A stretch of DNA of 60,058 nucleotides, taken from contig JAFSQI010000117.1 in NCBI GenBank assembly GCA_017446685.1, positions 1 to 60,058 on the forward strand. Direction: 5' to 3'. The notes below the pieces were generated by a model, which saw only the letters and a list, made by a program, of their open reading frames with translations, did not search any database and had not been told where the DNA came from. The translations under genes were made by a program, and so were the position numbers. The DNA is from Butyrivibrio sp. (lineage in GTDB: Bacteria > Bacillota > Clostridia > Lachnospirales > Lachnospiraceae). Below are positions 36,206 through 44,077 of the stretch, one piece after another. Numbering within the stretch: position 1 is the stretch's first letter; each line of letters opens with the position of its first letter.

Positions 36206-36332
36206 ACTAACTCCTAACAATAGATAAATAAAAATAACAATAAAGCAAAAAATGCAAGCCAAATAAGCCTGCTAAAGACTACTACGCGCTTTACGAATAG
36301 CAGCATAATAATAGTAATTCAACTAACGCTAC

Positions 36333-36362
36333 AAAAATTGAGGCAGCGACAAAGTCGCTGCC
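36333..36362 (-). terminator. Attenuator/terminator between scfA and scfB
   Basis: GGCAGCGAC-loop-GTCGCTGCC is a 9-bp perfect stem with a 3-base loop (36342-36362), followed on the minus strand by TCAATTTTT. It lies about 100 bases after scfA and 128 before scfB. Two more hairpins precede it on the transcript (36440-36460 overlapping the scfA stop; TTCCGGG/CCCGGAA at 36382-36421). Partial read-through would give much more precursor than maturase. Confidence 0.7.
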
Positions 36363-36459
36363 CGACATGACAAAATCATGTTTCCGGGGATTTTTCAGTA
36401 ATACTTCTTTTCTTCCCGGAATATTTGTAACCGGTAATCAGGAATTTAATAAAAATTCC

Positions 36460-36606
36460 TTACTTGCTGAGCTGCTCACAGCTCTGATTTCCTACTGTGC
36501 AGGAAGTCTTGCAAGCTGACTGACAAGATGTCTGGCACTCGCCGCATCCGCCCTTCTTCATTGATTCCTTAAGATTTCTTGTAACTAATGACTTTACATG
36601 CTTCAT
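36460..36606 (-). CDS. scfA: SCIFF ribosomal peptide precursor (six cysteines in forty-five residues)
   Basis: 48 residues, too short for common gene callers. The leader begins MKHVKSLVTRNLKESMKK and the core carries cysteines at 21, 24, 28, 32, 36 and 43 (GGCGECQTSCQSACKTSC, then TVGNQSCEQLSK). This is the near-invariant SCIFF pattern of Clostridia; in the studied homologue CteA a thioether joins Cys32 and Thr37, and both residues are in the same positions here. GGAGG seven bases before the ATG. The gene has an extended -10 promoter and is directly upstream of its maturase scfB. Function of the mature peptide is not known; near-universal conservation suggests a housekeeping role rather than an antibiotic. 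Confidence 0.95.
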   Translation of the reverse strand: MKHVKSLVTRNLKESMKKGGCGECQTSCQSACKTSCTVGNQSCEQLSK

Positions 36607-36666
36607 AATAACGCCTCCTACTTGAAATTGTGGTGATTACCATATTTCGAGTTTTTCAATCGCCTA

Positions 36667-36675
36667 AGTATAACA
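36667..36675 (-). promoter_or_regulatory. Extended -10 promoter of scfA
   Basis: TGT-TATACT on the minus strand (36667-36675) is a TGn-extended -10, with a weak TTAATA -35 at 17 bases. It gives a leader of about 55 bases to the scfA start and lies just beyond the stop of the upstream CNNM gene, which shows no terminator. Confidence 0.5.
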
Positions 36676-36690
36676 TATTTTTACAAATTA

Positions 36691-37983
36691 TTAAAGAGTA
36701 TTTTCTTTATTCTCTTCAGTCTTATCAGAATTTAATTTTTCCAAAGACATAAGTACCTTGGTGATTCTGTTGCGCTTTATTGCCCTAGCAGTCAATGTTA
36801 TGCCGTTATCAAGAGTAACTGTCTCTCCATACCCCGGAAGTCTTTCGAGATTTTCTATCATAAGACCGCCTATTGAATCATAGTCCTCTGAGTCAAGCTC
36901 TGTGCCAAGCGCATCATTTATATCATCAAGCTTAACATTGCCCTCAACAAGATATTTTTTATCACCTAAATCCTTTATAAGCTCTGCTTCATCAGAGTCA
37001 TACTCATCTCTGATTTCGCCAACAATTTCCTCAAGAAGATCTTCAAGTGTTATCATTCCGACAGTCATACCGTACTCGGATAGAACAAAAGCAACATTTT
37101 GGCTCTTCTTTCTCATTTCCATGAGAAGATCAGCAGTCTTTTTATACTCATAGGTATAGTAGGCTTTTCTAATATAATCTTTAATTTTGAAATTCTCTTT
37201 ATCCTGAACAAGTATCAGATCCTTAACATTGATAAGTCCAATGATATTATCCTGTTCACTTCCTTCGAATACAGGAATTCTGGTGTACATATTTTCCTTG
37301 AATATTTTCATAACCTCGGAGTAACTTGCTTCAGTACTCACACAAGTCATATCAATTCTCGGAATCATTATGTCCTTGGCATGAGCGTCGCTAAAATCAA
37401 ATACATTGTAAATGATTTCTTTTTCTCCGGTTTCAATTACACCGTCTTCATGGCTTACATCCACGTAAGTCTTCAACTCATTTTCAGTCATGGTCTGTCT
37501 GTTTGTGACATCAATTCTTAGTAGCTTCAAAAGAAATGTTGCAATACCGTTTATAAAAAAACTTATCGGCATGGTCACGTAGATTATTACCATTACAATA
37601 TGAGAATAGATAAGTGCTATGCTCTCAGCATTGGCTGTTGCTATAGTCTTAGGCAATATCTCGCCTGCAATGAGAACAATCAATGTCAGAACTCCGGTGC
37701 CTATACCTACAGCAAAGCTTCCCCAAAGATCTGTCACAAAAACAGTCATAAGCGCTGATGCACTTATGTTAACAATATTGTTACCAATCAGGATCGCTGA
37801 TAGCATTTTCTGAGTATCTTCACATATTTTCAGCACAAGCGCCGCACTTTTGTTGCCGTCATCGGCAAGTGCCTTCATCTTGACCTTATTAGCCGTCATA
37901 AAGGCTGTTTCCGCTGATGAAAAAAAAGCTGAAAGAAGAACCAAAATCACGAGTGCTATCAGCCTCGTTAAGTGAATATTCAA
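36691..37983 (-). CDS. CNNM/CBS-pair membrane protein (HlyC/CorC family)
   Basis: 430 residues, starting at TTG (37983) with GGAGG six bases upstream. A DUF21/CNNM membrane domain with four helices (1-190, FFSSAETAFMTANKVK near the start), two CBS domains (about 205-320, IPVFEGSEQDNIIGLINVKDL) and the C-terminal CorC_HlyC domain (about 345-415, DSIGGLMIENL). Homologues are Mg2+ or other divalent-cation efflux or regulation proteins, sometimes called hemolysins without good reason. It follows the rhamnose mutarotase gene by 18 bases, so it probably shares its transcript. Confidence 0.9.
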   Translation of the reverse strand: MNIHLTRLIALVILVLLSAFFSSAETAFMTANKVKMKALADDGNKSAALVLKICEDTQKMLSAILIGNNIVNISASALMTVFVTDLWGSFAVGIGTGVLTLIVLIAGEILPKTIATANAESIALIYSHIVMVIIYVTMPISFFINGIATFLLKLLRIDVTNRQTMTENELKTYVDVSHEDGVIETGEKEIIYNVFDFSDAHAKDIMIPRIDMTCVSTEASYSEVMKIFKENMYTRIPVFEGSEQDNIIGLINVKDLILVQDKENFKIKDYIRKAYYTYEYKKTADLLMEMRKKSQNVAFVLSEYGMTVGMITLEDLLEEIVGEIRDEYDSDEAELIKDLGDKKYLVEGNVKLDDINDALGTELDSEDYDSIGGLMIENLERLPGYGETVTLDNGITLTARAIKRNRITKVLMSLEKLNSDKTEENKENTL

Positions 37984-38001
37984 AATCTTCCTCCTAAATA
38001 A

Positions 38002-38316
38002 TTAGTCGAGATGGAATACAGGATGAAGATCAACTGCCACCGGACTGTTATCCGGATTAGTCTCCATGATATCAGCCATGAAATCCCACCACTTGCGGTT
38101 AATGGCTGTATCTGCACTCTTTGCCCAGAGCTCTTCATCTTCAATCTCAATATATCCGTAAAGTACAAGTGTTTCTTTATCAAGGAAAATGCTGTAGTTG
38201 TGTCCGCCATGCTCATGTATCATCTGCTGCATTTCCGGCCACAGCTCATTGTGTCTTTTCTCGTACTCTTTTTCCATTCCTGGATATAATTTCATTTTGA
38301 AACCTTTTCTGATCAT
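38002..38316 (-). CDS. rhaM: L-rhamnose mutarotase
   Basis: 104 residues from the ATG at 38316, the canonical RhaM length; the frame is open to 38373 but GGGGG lies before the inner ATG. Family features: KGFKMKLYPGMEKEYEKRHNELWPEM with the catalytic His (about 22), GGHNYSIFLD and the C-terminal PVFHLD. It interconverts alpha and beta anomers of L-rhamnose. No rhamnose catabolic genes are nearby; it is expressed from its own promoter (38345-38373) and followed by the CNNM gene. This is an orphan, perhaps serving another monosaccharide. Confidence 0.9.
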   Translation of the reverse strand: MIRKGFKMKLYPGMEKEYEKRHNELWPEMQQMIHEHGGHNYSIFLDKETLVLYGYIEIEDEELWAKSADTAINRKWWDFMADIMETNPDNSPVAVDLHPVFHLD

Positions 38317-38344
38317 TTCTGATACCCCCGTTTTTTTAAATCCT

Positions 38345-38373
38345 ATTATGCAATTCAGAAAAACAAGTTTCAA
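38345..38373 (-). promoter_or_regulatory. Promoter of rhaM-CNNM
   Basis: TTGAAA (38368-38373) and CATAAT (38345-38350) with a 17-base spacer, each one base off consensus, 29 bases before the rhaM start. Confidence 0.7.
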
Positions 38374-38399
38374 CGCATTTTGGGTTAAACCCTTTGCAT

Positions 38400-39662
38400 T
38401 TATAACGGTTTCTCATAAAAATCTTTTATTTCTTCGTAGCCCTGCTCAGTAAGCTGCTGCTTCTGGAATTTTTTATTCTTATTCATACGAACCACAAGAA
38501 CCTGCTTACCGCTTTGGCGCTCTTTCTGAGCTTCTGCGATTATCTCTGACAATCTCTCGCCTTTTATACCTTTTTCAATAAGGAAAGCAACCTTCTGACT
38601 TTCTCCCGGTATCTTAAAATTCTCATCCATCATGATCATGATGATACGCTCAAATCCGATAGAAAATCCGCATGCAGGTGTATCCTGACCCAGAAATTTG
38701 CCAACCATTTTATCGTAACGGCCACCGCCGCCACAGCTTCCGCCATACTGAGGCATGGAAACTTCAAAAATAGTTCCGGTGTAATAGCTCATTCCACGAA
38801 CAAGTGTAGGATCAAAAACTATTTCAAACTGAGCTGACTTTGTGGCATCTACGCTGCTAATTATTTCCTCAAGACTTGTTCTGACCTCTTCCTCAAGATA
38901 ATCTCCGAGCTTTTGGGCAATAACAGAAAGTCCGTCAATACCATTCTTGTCCTCAACTGCTCTGAAAAGATCAAGATATTTGTCGATACTTTCCTTGGAA
39001 AAGCCGCTTTTTTCAAGTTCCTCAGCTACGCCGTCTATTCCAATCTTATCCATCTTATCAAGAGTGATGAATACATTATCGTATTCTTCCTCAGGGAATC
39101 CGCTGTAAGCAGCCATTGCTTTTAAAATTCTGCGCTCATTTATACGAATCTTAAAATCCTTAAAACCAAGTCTCCCAAGTGTTGTAGTTGTAGCTAAAAT
39201 AAGCTCAATTTCAGCAAGATTAGAGGGTTCTCCGAGAATATCGATATCGCACTGCATGAACTGGCGGTATCTGCCCTTTTGAGGTCTGTCAGCTCTCCAT
39301 ACATTTCCCATCTGAAGAGCCTTAAAAGGTGAAGGGAGCTCATTAGCATGATTAGCATAAAAGCGAACAAGAGGAACAGTAAGGTCATATCTTAATCCAG
39401 AATCAGCAAGATCGTTTTCCTCCTTTGCAGTCTCAAGATTAAGCTTTTCTCCTCTTTTCATCACCTTAAAGATAAGCTTCTCATTTTCTCCGCCCTGCTT
39501 GCTGTTCAAATTTGCCAAAGACTCAACACAGGGAGTCTCAATTGAAGTAAAGCCAAACTCAGCATAGGTCTTCTTTATTACTCCTATACAATAATCCCTG
39601 AGCATCATCTCTGATGGCAGGATATCCTTCATACCGGTTACAGGTTTCTTTATCAGTGCCAT
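38400..39662 (-). CDS. hisS: Histidyl-tRNA synthetase
   Basis: 420 residues from the ATG at 39662 (AGGAAGG upstream). Class II motifs: motif 1 in the IETPCVES region, motif 2 FKALQMGNVWRADRPQKGRYRQF, the His-specific LVRGMSYYTG and SCGGGGRYDKMV, motif 3 GFSIGFERI, and a C-terminal anticodon-binding domain (about 325-420). It charges tRNA-His. aspS, the usual neighbour, is absent. It has its own promoter (39739-39767) and a stable leader hairpin, but the leader is far too short for a T-box. Confidence 0.95.
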   Translation of the reverse strand: MALIKKPVTGMKDILPSEMMLRDYCIGVIKKTYAEFGFTSIETPCVESLANLNSKQGGENEKLIFKVMKRGEKLNLETAKEENDLADSGLRYDLTVPLVRFYANHANELPSPFKALQMGNVWRADRPQKGRYRQFMQCDIDILGEPSNLAEIELILATTTTLGRLGFKDFKIRINERRILKAMAAYSGFPEEEYDNVFITLDKMDKIGIDGVAEELEKSGFSKESIDKYLDLFRAVEDKNGIDGLSVIAQKLGDYLEEEVRTSLEEIISSVDATKSAQFEIVFDPTLVRGMSYYTGTIFEVSMPQYGGSCGGGGRYDKMVGKFLGQDTPACGFSIGFERIIMIMMDENFKIPGESQKVAFLIEKGIKGERLSEIIAEAQKERQSGKQVLVVRMNKNKKFQKQQLTEQGYEEIKDFYEKPL

Positions 39663-39693
39663 ATTTACCTTCCTATCTTTATTTACATTCAAA

Positions 39694-39721
39694 CATCTCC
39701 TTCCTGTTGCGGAAAGAGATG
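39694..39721 (-). promoter_or_regulatory. Stable hairpin in the hisS leader
   Basis: CATCTCTTTCC and GGAAGGAGATG pair over 11 positions (one U-G) with loop GCAACA, beginning about 11 bases after the predicted RNA start. Its 3' arm contains GGAAGGAG, a Shine-Dalgarno-like sequence without a start codon behind it. Function unknown; mRNA stabilisation or control is possible. Confidence 0.5.
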
Positions 39722-39738
39722 TATTTTTATTCCTCTAG

Positions 39739-39767
39739 ATTTTACACTTACAACCGTATCTTTGCAA
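39739..39767 (-). promoter_or_regulatory. Promoter of hisS
   Basis: TTGCAA (39762-39767) and TAAAAT (39739-39744) spaced by exactly 17 bases. RNA would start near 39732. It begins right at the stop codon of the upstream EAL gene; no terminator is visible between them. Confidence 0.6.
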
Positions 39768-39770
39768 TAT

Positions 39771-41726
39771 TTAGCCGTTATGGTCTCTCAAAAATTCGAT
39801 AAAATTATCCTTTGGCATGGGTCTTGCATAAAAGAATCCCTGTATATGATCACAGCCCAGCTTTATTATCTGCCTTGCCTGCTCCCCTGTTTCAACTCCC
39901 TCGGCTACAATTTCTTTATTCAAAGATTTGATTATCTTAATAAGGTTTAGCATGACCATGTAGGAAACTTCGGAATCAAATGCAGACTGAATTATACTCT
40001 TATCAAGCTTAAAAATTTTGACCGGCATATTACTGATTCTGGCAATATTTGAATATCCCGTCCCAAAGTCATCCATGGAAAAAGATAATCCGCATTCTGT
40101 AAGTTTATTGATATTCTCATACATTACAGAAGTTATTCCCTGTTCAGAGGTCTCTGTAATTTCGAGGTTGATCTCACTTGTATCAACATTGTATTTATTG
40201 AGAGTGTTAATTACATTTTCTGCAAGATTGGTCTGAATACAGTCAACCACAGAAAGATTGACCTCAACATACTCAAGTCCGTATTTACGGGCTTCTGAAG
40301 TTGATATCATCTCGCAAACCGAAGCAAGTACAAATCTGTCTATGCTCAAAATTGTACCGTTTCTTTCAGCAATAGGCATAAAAATTGCAGGCGAAATAAA
40401 TCCAAGCTGCGGATCTTTTAATCTTAAAAGTGCCTCGCAGGATGAGAACTTTCCGGTTTCCGGCGAATAAATCGGCTGATAATAGACTTCAAAAAGTTTA
40501 TCCTCAAGAGCATGTTTTACTATACCATCAATCTTTTTATCATGCTCAACAACCTTCATATTAAGGTCTGATACTCTCAAAATTTCGCGGTTCTGCCTTG
40601 TAAGAGCTTTTTCAATCACCCCCATTACTTCGCCATATCTTTCGATAGTATCAACTTCATCAGGAAATCCGATAGCATACGGACTTTCAAAGAGCTTAAC
40701 TTCTCCTCCTCTTACTCTCCAGGGCTCCTTGAAGCGTTTTCTTATTTGGTCTTCAGTTCGTGTTATTACTGATTCATCAGGTGTTACACCACTAAATAGC
40801 AATATATACTCATCATTATCCGGAAAAAACAGATTTCCGTCATGGCAATACTGCTGCAAATATTTAGAAATCTGAAGTTTAAGATCTGCAGATGTCTCAG
40901 GTGATTCACTTCCCAAAATAACCGAAAATCTGTTGATATGTATTCCAAAAAGCGTAAATTCTTTCTTCTGAAGCAGGTTTGTCGTAATAGTGAAATTTAG
41001 AGCATTTCTTGTTCCGGCTCCTGAAAGCTTATCTACAAATTCGCTTGGATTTTGGAAAGTGTACACACAAAGAAGAAGTGAAATCGATAAGCTGAATTCA
41101 AAAATCGCGCTGGATTTTGTTATGATTCTTATTGGAATCGCTCCAAGCATCAGAAAAAAATAAATCCATAGCGCCACAGCCTTTTCGCTGCTTAATGTCC
41201 TGGTATATTTAATATAAAGGTAAAACGCGAATATCAAATAAAGCCAGACTCCAATATTTACAGTTGCCCCATGAGGATAAAAGAACTTAAGATTACCTCT
41301 TTCATTAAATGTGAAAAAGAAATCGCCGAAAAATCCAAGTGCAAATGCAAGTACCGCATAAGCTGTCGGAATCACCAGGTAAGCTTTTTTCCGTAAATTG
41401 TCAGGTTCAATCTGAAAAATACTCATCACATAAAGAATTGAGCAATACGGAATCAGATAAGTAAAGATTTTTTCTGAAATAACTGCATATCTGTTGCCTG
41501 CGGGTCCAAGAAAATCTCTGACCACATCAGAATACAAATACAAAAGATGCGTTATCCCAAAAAGATTAACCAATAGTGCATTAAGCACTATTGCACCAAA
41601 AATATACCTCTGCCTGCTGAAATACTTTTCTTCCGAAACATGGATAAGAAGTGTTACAAGCACAAGTACAAGAGATGCTATTGAAAAACATAAATCATAA
41701 CTTTGAGGTTTTGTTATCAGTTCCAT
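39771..41726 (-). CDS. Membrane EAL-domain c-di-GMP phosphodiesterase, intact
   Basis: 651 residues. Seven membrane helices (1-225), a degenerate GGDEF domain (about 250-385; the loop reads PDNDEYILL) and a C-terminal EAL domain (about 405-650) with all catalytic motifs: YQPI, CEALLRL, VEVNLS, NLEITET, MDDFGTGYSN, FKLD, AEGVET and QGFFYARP. It should hydrolyse c-di-GMP. The ATG is two bases after the stop of the upstream degraded paralogue, whose last codons supply its ribosome site, so the two are made together. Same architecture as the protein at 7422-9320. Confidence 0.88.
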   Translation of the reverse strand: MELITKPQSYDLCFSIASLVLVLVTLLIHVSEEKYFSRQRYIFGAIVLNALLVNLFGITHLLYLYSDVVRDFLGPAGNRYAVISEKIFTYLIPYCSILYVMSIFQIEPDNLRKKAYLVIPTAYAVLAFALGFFGDFFFTFNERGNLKFFYPHGATVNIGVWLYLIFAFYLYIKYTRTLSSEKAVALWIYFFLMLGAIPIRIITKSSAIFEFSLSISLLLCVYTFQNPSEFVDKLSGAGTRNALNFTITTNLLQKKEFTLFGIHINRFSVILGSESPETSADLKLQISKYLQQYCHDGNLFFPDNDEYILLFSGVTPDESVITRTEDQIRKRFKEPWRVRGGEVKLFESPYAIGFPDEVDTIERYGEVMGVIEKALTRQNREILRVSDLNMKVVEHDKKIDGIVKHALEDKLFEVYYQPIYSPETGKFSSCEALLRLKDPQLGFISPAIFMPIAERNGTILSIDRFVLASVCEMISTSEARKYGLEYVEVNLSVVDCIQTNLAENVINTLNKYNVDTSEINLEITETSEQGITSVMYENINKLTECGLSFSMDDFGTGYSNIARISNMPVKIFKLDKSIIQSAFDSEVSYMVMLNLIKIIKSLNKEIVAEGVETGEQARQIIKLGCDHIQGFFYARPMPKDNFIEFLRDHNG

Positions 41727-41728
41727 TC

Positions 41729-43681
41729 TTATCCTTCCTCAAAATACGCATCTATAACTTTAACAAAAGAACTATCACATACAGGGGCACCCATATAATC
41801 TCCCATCAAATAATCACATTCAAGTTCTTCAGCCATAGCCTTATCTTCTTCTGTCTGTAGTTCAAAAGCCCCCACAAAGATACTGACATCATGGAAAAGA
41901 TTGACAATTCCATGTGCCACAATCTTCATCTGTTCAGATTCTCTGGCTGTTTTAAGAACCGAAGGATCTATATTTATCTGCAATACAGGCAATGAGAGAA
42001 TTCTCTGAAGATCACCATATCCGCTTCCAAAACGGTCAACTATAACATAGCTGCCAAGCTCACCCATAAGTTTAATATTGCGCTCAGCTATACTGTTCAT
42101 GGTTGTAATAGTTGTTTCAGTAAGCTTAAGACTGATCCACGAAGCTTCAGCCCTCTCTTCTCTTAGTATTTTCTTTATTCTGCGAATGAAATCATTTTTG
42201 GATATTTCTCCCTGAGACAGGCCAACAACAGCTCTGTACTTGCCATTTTTATCCCCGCCATTCCAAAACGAAAGAGCCCTGCACGCACTTCTATAAACAA
42301 ATTCATCGGTATCCATGAGAGTCTGTGTAAGTTTAGAATCAGGGACATGCTTTCTTATATCAATTTCATTATTTTTTTCATCATAAAAATAACAAACAAC
42401 ATCAACCGTGTAATTTATCTTGTAAACCTTGGAAAGAATCGGCTGATACTTAATACTTGCTTTCTTATTCTCCAGATTTTCCCGCGCAAGTGCATCAAAA
42501 TCATGTGACTTTTTAATTTTCTTATATTCTTTTCCGTCAACGTCGATAATAACGCTATGCTTATCAGCAATATCTTCGGTTATAATGTCAATCTTAGACA
42601 TAAGCTCAGCCGAGCTTAGATAGTTTTCCGGATATCTCATCAAAAAGCAGTGGGCCTCAACTCTGATAGTCATCCCGGTAACACTCCATGGCTCAGCCAA
42701 TCGGTCTGCAATCTTTTCCATAAGCGAAAAAGCCGCAATGGAATCCTTTGTATGAACCGTGATAGCAAAAACAAATTCACTATACCGGTAAGCATATGTC
42801 TGAAGTCCACTCTCTTTTATTCCAACATTTTTTAGATAATTAACAACATTTTTTACAACATTCTGGGACTGTTTGTATCCAAGTTCAGAACTTAATGCAC
42901 TCATATTGTCGATGGTGACAAATATAGTGCAATGAGGGCTTTTTCTTTTTATCTTAAGATCAAGTCCCTCCGCAAATGCCTTTCCGTTCAAAATATTAAG
43001 CTTATCATCTACCATTTCACTTGGATTTTGAAGAGTTATATACACAAGAGTCACGCTGACAGTATTACAAAAATTCTCTATAAGAAGAGACGGATAAAAA
43101 TACTGCAGAGCTATTCCTATAACTACAAATATAATGTATGAAACGATGATAAGTTTTGTCTTAAAACGCACCAGATTGCTATATCTAAGCAAAAAATACA
43201 GCCCCGCCCCAAGATAATAAGCTGCCAGAATATAATATATCCAAATCCAAAAATCTCTGTGATATAATCCGGCACCATCATAATGAAACAAAACAGGGTA
43301 AAACAAGTTGATCACTACAAGAATGACACCAATGCCATATCCCAGGAACAACCTTATCACATTTTTCCTATCATTGATGCTTACATAGATATCAAGAACA
43401 GATAAAATATACAAAAGATAGCAAAAAGCTGAACCGAGATGAGCCAGGAAGTATACTGATCCCGAAGCTTTTTCTGCAACAGAAAACCAAACTGTAGATA
43501 CAGGATGAAGCTGCAAGTGAGTTTCAATGCGTTCAGCAATCGTAGCTGTAAAAACAGCAAAAAGAAGTAGACCATAAGCCCGCTGTCTATAAGCAGGCAC
43601 ACTTCTCCTGGACAGCGATGTTACGGCAATAGTTGACAATATACAAAGAGCGCAAATATCGAAGTAATAATTTAATGACAT
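41729..43681 (-). CDS. Membrane EAL-like protein, catalytically degenerate
   Basis: 650 residues, same layout as its downstream neighbour: seven membrane helices (1-220), GGDEF-like domain with loop YAYRYSEFVFA instead of GGDEF, and an EAL-like domain. Here the EAL triad is gone (YQPI is followed by VDVVCYF), NLSP became GLSQGE, ITE became LTET, DDFGTGYS became DRFGSGYG, and the KLD lysine is Asn (INIDPS). The catalytic metal ligands are therefore mostly lost and no hydrolysis is expected. It may bind nucleotide or partner proteins and regulate the intact paralogue. GGAGG seven bases before the ATG. It is middle gene of a three-gene unit. Confidence 0.85.
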   Translation of the reverse strand: MSLNYYFDICALCILSTIAVTSLSRRSVPAYRQRAYGLLLFAVFTATIAERIETHLQLHPVSTVWFSVAEKASGSVYFLAHLGSAFCYLLYILSVLDIYVSINDRKNVIRLFLGYGIGVILVVINLFYPVLFHYDGAGLYHRDFWIWIYYILAAYYLGAGLYFLLRYSNLVRFKTKLIIVSYIIFVVIGIALQYFYPSLLIENFCNTVSVTLVYITLQNPSEMVDDKLNILNGKAFAEGLDLKIKRKSPHCTIFVTIDNMSALSSELGYKQSQNVVKNVVNYLKNVGIKESGLQTYAYRYSEFVFAITVHTKDSIAAFSLMEKIADRLAEPWSVTGMTIRVEAHCFLMRYPENYLSSAELMSKIDIITEDIADKHSVIIDVDGKEYKKIKKSHDFDALARENLENKKASIKYQPILSKVYKINYTVDVVCYFYDEKNNEIDIRKHVPDSKLTQTLMDTDEFVYRSACRALSFWNGGDKNGKYRAVVGLSQGEISKNDFIRRIKKILREERAEASWISLKLTETTITTMNSIAERNIKLMGELGSYVIVDRFGSGYGDLQRILSLPVLQINIDPSVLKTARESEQMKIVAHGIVNLFHDVSIFVGAFELQTEEDKAMAEELECDYLMGDYMGAPVCDSSFVKVIDAYFEEG

Positions 43682-43726
43682 GCGCCAGCCTCCGAATTCA
43701 ATTCCATGATTTCCAGCCTCAAAACA

Positions 43727-43987
43727 TCAAAGCCACTTTAATGGATTACTGATGATCTTGGCTTTCCCCATTATGTCGTCAAGGTTATTCTTCATGTACT
43801 CCTCTAAAACCGTAATCTCCTCGTCGCTGTAGCCATTTTGTCTGACCACACTGCACTGTGGCAATACTGCCTCTGCAACCTCTTTTATGCCATTCCGGTT
43901 CCGTTCAAAAGAGACTCTGACTATCTTCTTATTATCTTTATCCTGCAAGATTGCAGAATACGTCATCGTCAAATCGTCAACCGCCAT
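43727..43987 (-). CDS. Small conserved-looking protein of unknown function
   Basis: 86 residues from the ATG at 43987, which has AAGGGGGAG upstream. The first half suggests beta strands (MTYSAILQDKDNKKIVRVSFERN), the second half amphipathic helices (SDEEITVLEEYMKNNLDDIM), with one Cys. No signal peptide or known motif. It lies 45 bases before the degenerate EAL gene and is probably co-transcribed with the EAL pair, which makes it a candidate small regulator or partner. I do not recognise the family. Confidence 0.65.
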   Translation of the reverse strand: MAVDDLTMTYSAILQDKDNKKIVRVSFERNRNGIKEVAEAVLPQCSVVRQNGYSDEEITVLEEYMKNNLDDIMGKAKIISNPLKWL

Positions 43988-44022
43988 GGCACTCCCCCTT
44001 AAAACGATAAATATTTTCAATA

Positions 44023-44067
44023 ACAAAATAGTGTTATCAGGAAATATTAAATCCCGATAACACTATT
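44023..44067 (-). terminator. Terminator after the GH35 gene
   Basis: A 12-bp perfect stem (AATAGTGTTATC at 44027-44038, complement at 44056-44067) with a 17-base loop, followed on the minus strand by TTTTG. It begins 11 bases after the GH35 stop and leaves only about 40 bases before the next start. Confidence 0.8.
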
Positions 44068-44077
44068 ATACGTCATT

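Noticed and set aside
36206-36262. Hydrophobic N-terminal extension of the SCIFF maturase
   Set aside because: No ribosome site at the upstream codon, strong AGGAG before the ATG at 36205, and radical-SAM maturases of this family are cytoplasmic.
38382-38393. GGGTTAAACCC palindrome after hisS as a terminator or operator
   Set aside because: Short, no T tract, and no second copy near a promoter.
39663-39770. T-box leader for hisS
   Set aside because: Only about 70 transcribed bases, no T-box sequence and no terminator/antiterminator pair.
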